The translations under genes and the position numbers were made by a program. 64,000 bases of DNA from Chitinophaga pinensis. Its GTDB lineage: Bacteria; Bacteroidota; Bacteroidia; Chitinophagales; Chitinophagaceae. The DNA is taken from contig LR632930.1 of NCBI GenBank assembly GCA_902167325.1, positions 5,952,001 through 6,016,000 of the forward strand. Direction: 5' to 3'. Shown here one piece after another: positions 61,093 through 64,000 of this stretch. Each line of letters starts with the position of its first letter. Within the stretch, counting starts at the first letter, position 1. The notes under the pieces are model-generated. The model was given only the letters and a program-made list of their open reading frames with translations, was not told where the DNA came from and did no database searches.

Positions 61093-61587
61093 TTACTTGC
61101 GGGTCAGTAATGCAATTAGTTGTGCGTGTTGCGGGAACCGGGTGCCAAGATCGGCACGGGTGGCCAGTTCAAAATCGGCGAAATCGAAACCGGGAGCAAC
61201 CGTACATCCTGCCAGGCAATAGCCGCCTGTTTCTTCCACACTGGATGCAAACCAGCTGCCTGCAGGTATCAGCACCTGCAGGTGTTCGCCTTTACGGAGA
61301 TTTCTGCCAAGGAGGTGTACATGTAAAGTACCATCCGGCCGGATCTCGTATATATGCAGAGAGGTACCGTCGTAGAAATGCCACATCTCATCGGATGCGA
61401 TGCGGTGGAAAGCGGAGAAATCACCGTCTTCCAGCAGAAAATATATGGCTGTCGATACGTTTCTGGGTCCGGCAAAACCATCCGGCTGAATTGCCAGTGG
61501 TGCCCGGTATGTTTCACGGAAAGAGCCGCCTTCGATATGTTGTGTCAGTTGTAGTGTATCCCGCCAGTAGGCAGCTGAATTTTTCAT
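61093..61587 (-). CDS. DUF985 cupin protein
   Basis: 164 residues. Single-domain cupin: HIEGGSFRETYRAP at the start, FHRIASDEMWHFYDGTSLHI giving the metal-binding histidines, and PAGSWFASSVEETGGYCLAG. Fits the DUF985 (Cupin_5) family with unknown, possibly sugar-binding, function. Same strand as GH125 with an 81-base gap. Confidence 0.9.
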   Translation of the reverse strand: MKNSAAYWRDTLQLTQHIEGGSFRETYRAPLAIQPDGFAGPRNVSTAIYFLLEDGDFSAFHRIASDEMWHFYDGTSLHIYEIRPDGTLHVHLLGRNLRKGEHLQVLIPAGSWFASSVEETGGYCLAGCTVAPGFDFADFELATRADLGTRFPQHAQLIALLTRK

Positions 61588-61629
61588 TCGCTAAACTTAC
61601 AGCATTTTTTGGCAGAAAAAGGGAAGAGT

Positions 61630-62811
61630 TTAAGCGAACGCAGGCTGAACAACCGTATCTATCTTCGGTACCAACTTCTTCGCTTTCTTCTTTCTTCCCA
61701 TCCAGATGCAGAACCCGGTAACGGGTAAGCTGGCGCAGATGAGACTGGCGAAGAACATGAGCAGCTTGCCAGCGAATCCAAATACCGCTCCTACGTGCAG
61801 GTCGTAATTCATGCGGCGGAGCTTATCGCCCATGCCTGCTGCTTCATACTTACCTGCATACGGGCCTGATGCCTCCAGTGGTTTCAGGGTATATTGATCG
61901 AAGAGGTAGTTATCGGTTTTATAGTAAGTACCCGGGCGGTGGTTCACTGTTACGCTGATAGGTGCTGTGTTTCCGGAAGCAAAATACAGGGATACGCCCG
62001 CACCTTCCGGCCTGCCTGCATATACTTTTTGCCAGGCGATGTCGGTATTCTGCGCCAGCGAATGCCCGGGTGTAAGCAGGGCAGTGTCAGACACAGGATA
62101 CTGCGCATCTTTGAGCGATTTACCACCGGTAGTGGCATAGTACAAGCCATTGCTCCACCATTCAAAACCCCATACCAGGCCGGTTATCACGAGGATGATT
62201 GCGATGCTCATCACATAAAACCCCAGTACGTTATGCAAATCGTAGTTCTTACGTTTCCACTTCGCATCCATCTTCACGGAAAAGCGCTGCTTGCGGGCCG
62301 CTTTGTTACGCGGCCACCAGAGCACCAGCCCGGTGATCAGCATCACTAAAAATATAAGGGTGGAAATGGCGACGATGGGCTGCCCTATACTACGGGGTAA
62401 CCATAGATTGAAATGCCCTTCCAGCACCACACGGAAGAAATCGGTTTTCGCGTCCCACACTTTCAGCACTTCGCCATTATAGGGATTCACGAATACCTGC
62501 TGGTAATAGGCATCATCGCCCCTGCCGAAGAACTGGACAACGGAGCTGTAATCTTTCCCGCCATAAATAACACCCTGCGCTTTCTTCCCATCGCCCAATG
62601 CCTTTTCGCCTATAGCACTGAGGGCCGACGGTGCCAGCGGAGCCACCTGCGCGGATTTCACCTTTGCATCGAGGTGAAACCATTGTTTACCGAAAAGACT
62701 GCGAAGCTCCCACTCGAACGCAAGCAGGCATCCGGTTATGCTGATAACGAATACTACCAACCCGGAAGCCAGTCCCAGCCAAAGGTGAAATTTCCCTACT
62801 ATTTTTCTCAT
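61630..62811 (-). CDS. PepSY-associated transmembrane protein
   Basis: 393 residues with four hydrophobic segments. Starts MRKIVGKFHLWLGLASGLVV; contains the PepSY TM helix pattern LMLITGLVLWWPRNKAARKQ and, near the C-terminus, MNYDLHVGAVFGFAGKLLMF. The family acts with TonB-dependent receptors, often in iron-siderophore uptake as a ferric reductase-like partner. The longer frame from 62841 would start at a TTG without family similarity. Divergent from the exported protein at 62941; no receptor is nearby. Confidence 0.87.
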   Translation of the reverse strand: MRKIVGKFHLWLGLASGLVVFVISITGCLLAFEWELRSLFGKQWFHLDAKVKSAQVAPLAPSALSAIGEKALGDGKKAQGVIYGGKDYSSVVQFFGRGDDAYYQQVFVNPYNGEVLKVWDAKTDFFRVVLEGHFNLWLPRSIGQPIVAISTLIFLVMLITGLVLWWPRNKAARKQRFSVKMDAKWKRKNYDLHNVLGFYVMSIAIILVITGLVWGFEWWSNGLYYATTGGKSLKDAQYPVSDTALLTPGHSLAQNTDIAWQKVYAGRPEGAGVSLYFASGNTAPISVTVNHRPGTYYKTDNYLFDQYTLKPLEASGPYAGKYEAAGMGDKLRRMNYDLHVGAVFGFAGKLLMFFASLICASLPVTGFCIWMGRKKKAKKLVPKIDTVVQPAFA

Positions 62812-62940
62812 GTGGCGCTTAAGTGTTCTGCAAAAATGCAACAGGCCGGGGGTGCCAATTGATCGTATCGGGAAAAAGACTTACGCAATCGGGAAAATTG
62901 CTTTTCACATTTCAGTTTTTTGTACTATATTTAGGATGCT

Positions 62941-63288
62941 TTGCGTTCCTTTCTGGCCATATGTCTTCTGGCGCTCGTCAGCGTTCACTTCGGGATCCGG
63001 GTATCCGGGTACATGAAGTGCATGGTGCGTGCCTACGTGATCGACCACCGCGATTTCGCGGAGGATTGCGGTTGCGCGAAGATAATGGCCGCCGCTTTCG
63101 GGAACGCCTTGTCGGACGAGCAGCAGTTGCAGTCCTCCCCCATCACGCTGAAGCTGCAGGATATTGTTCTGCTGGCAGAAAGCACCGGCCCTAAAGTGAC
63201 CGCCGATCTGGCGAAACCTTTCACCGGCTGGGTAACGGACCGCTATCTCTCTCCCACCGCAGGCGCAATCTTCCACCCGCCCTGCTGA
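62941..63288 (+). CDS. small exported Cys-containing protein
   Basis: 115 residues beginning at a TTG codon that follows an in-frame stop by only 6 bases. It has a signal peptide (FLAICLLALVSVHFGIRVSG), then YMKCMVRAYVIDHRDFAEDC and GCAKIMAAAF, with cysteines near residues 27, 43 and 45 and one at the very end (HPPC). An ATG at 62936 is in another frame and encodes nothing recognisable. No family recognised. A role in metal handling beside the PepSY protein is only suggested by cysteines and position. Confidence 0.55.
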   Translation: MRSFLAICLLALVSVHFGIRVSGYMKCMVRAYVIDHRDFAEDCGCAKIMAAAFGNALSDEQQLQSSPITLKLQDIVLLAESTGPKVTADLAKPFTGWVTDRYLSPTAGAIFHPPC

Positions 63289-63627
63289 TTCGTCCTGTAT
63301 TACCATCCTTTTCAATCATTTATTAATTCTCACCGGACGGTTGGGTAAACCTTTACTCCTGCCAGTTTCCAAGACCAAGGCGTTCGGCAACCGGCCGCCG
63401 GTGGAATCATCCGATATACAGGCATGCGATCGCTGCATGCGTATCTAACTATTTTCCGACAGGCCACACCGGCCCGCGAACCGGTTGGCCGAAGGGCTGA
63501 TTTATCAACCCGCATTCCGCGACAGCCCGGTCGCGCTGCAGCCGACAGCACTGTTGCGGAGTGTAGCCAGAATTTATCCGACGCGCTGCCTGACGGCCGA
63601 AAGCCGGCAGGAACGCCAAAGCATAGA
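63289..63627. other. GC-rich intergenic DNA
   Basis: Open frames are found on both strands, but none has homology features or a ribosome-binding site. No supported feature. Confidence 0.4.
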
Positions 63628-63671
63628 AGGGTGACCAATAAGTAAAACCTTACTTACCTGGTCACCCTTTC
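63628..63671. terminator. long hairpin, terminator-like
   Basis: gggtgacca ... tggtcaccc with inner taagtaa / ttactta and an aacc loop. T-rich bases follow on the plus strand (ctttctg), so it may end plus-strand transcription from 62941. Confidence 0.5.
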
Positions 63672-63741
63672 TGTATTCCTGCAGTTCATCCCCATCTTTT
63701 CAGGCACCCAAAAGCCCGGAAAAGTGTCATTGAAATGTCAG

Positions 63742-63815
63742 ATGTCTTACCCATGTCCTACCCATGACTTACCCATGTCCTACCCATGTCTTACCCTTAT
63801 AGAGGGGTAAGACAT
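63742..63815. repeat. five 11-bp tandem units followed by an inverted sixth
   Basis: atgtcttaccc, atgtcctaccc, atgacttaccc, atgtcctaccc, atgtcttaccc (63742-63796), then 8 bases and gggtaagacat (63805-63815), the reverse complement of the last unit. Units are in exact register with an 11-bp period. A second inverted repeat (ctatagct ... agctat-ctatag) follows to 63843. Non-coding. Confidence 0.85.
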
Positions 63816-63963
63816 CTATAGCTCATCCTTAAGCTATCTATAGCCTGTTGATAGTTGATGTATAAGGTTTGTCAATTTGTTCCTGCAGGTAATTTGCTGG
63901 TTACCAGGCATCTGGTATTTTTCAGGCAGATCTGAACGTTTCATGTACCAAAAAATATTTTAA

Positions 63964-63990
63964 AAGTAAGCGATCGCTCACTTATCTTTG
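63964..63990 (+). promoter_or_regulatory. TetR-type operator overlapping a -7 box
   Basis: AAGTAAGCGATCGCTCACTT (63964-63983) is a 20-bp palindrome with one mismatched pair, the classic form of a TetR-family operator. TATCTTTG (63983-63990) is a perfect -7 box. An ATG follows at 63995, so a leaderless gene, probably the regulator itself, starts at the edge of the window. Confidence 0.65.
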
Positions 63991-64000
63991 CGGCATGGTG

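Noticed and set aside
63330..63638. Minus-strand frame of 102 codons
   Set aside because: No homology signature, unusual Arg/Ser/Cys composition, no start context, overlaps a hairpin.

Overview
The window reads as a chromosomal segment of a Bacteroidota bacterium, most likely family Chitinophagaceae (Chitinophaga-like). The evidence is: many promoters of the TTTG-N19-TAnnTTTG type typical of the phylum; type IX secretion genes (porV and a C-terminal sorting domain); a fused alpha/beta 2-oxoacid dehydrogenase E1; DUF1573 and TonB-like surface proteins; and zinc-free forms of L36 and S14. No tRNA, rRNA, CRISPR array, insertion sequence or phage integrase was seen.

Layout. 1-6 kb: a truncated dicarboxylate/glutamate symporter, an APC amino-acid permease, yebC, a D-2-hydroxyacid dehydrogenase, then about 1.3 kb of decayed small genes. 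6-14.8 kb: a DinD-like small protein, a CbpA-type DnaJ, fused E1, a DUF1573 protein, an aminotransferase, an intergenic region with two related candidate small RNAs, carA and a zinc-ribbon membrane protein. 14.9-31.9 kb: the S10-spc-alpha ribosomal block on the minus strand (rpsJ to rplQ, with secY, map, infA and rpoA). 32-36 kb: accessory genes (TonB-like protein, beta-barrel, PQQ-type sugar dehydrogenase, lipoprotein) and a 12-unit 11-bp tandem array. 36-38.2 kb: fusA. 38.6-50.3 kb: a duplicated four-gene cassette, all plus strand. 50.4-51.9 kb: a frameshifted small gene, rpsG and rpsL. 52-64 kb: BCAT, a HolD-like protein, rdgB, a thioesterase, a nitroreductase, a glycerol operon (padR-glpK, glpD) downstream of a GH125 mannosidase, a cupin, a PepSY membrane protein, a small exported protein, a second 11-bp array, and a TetR-type operator at the edge.

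The most unusual region is the duplicated cassette. Each copy encodes a minimal protein that is little more than a type IX sorting domain, a complete PorV, a small Ala/Lys/Pro-rich exported protein and a very large collagen-like fibre with a tail-fibre-like C-terminus. The first two genes of the copies are nearly identical (four differences found in about 1.67 kb), while the last two have diverged strongly. Ongoing gene conversion or selection for identical PorV is a likely cause. The cassette sits between rpsG and fusA, and a second accessory block sits between fusA and rpsJ. The usual str-S10 order is therefore kept on one strand but split into three units. All three carry promoters with the same -7 box and nearly the same first 12 bases of transcript.
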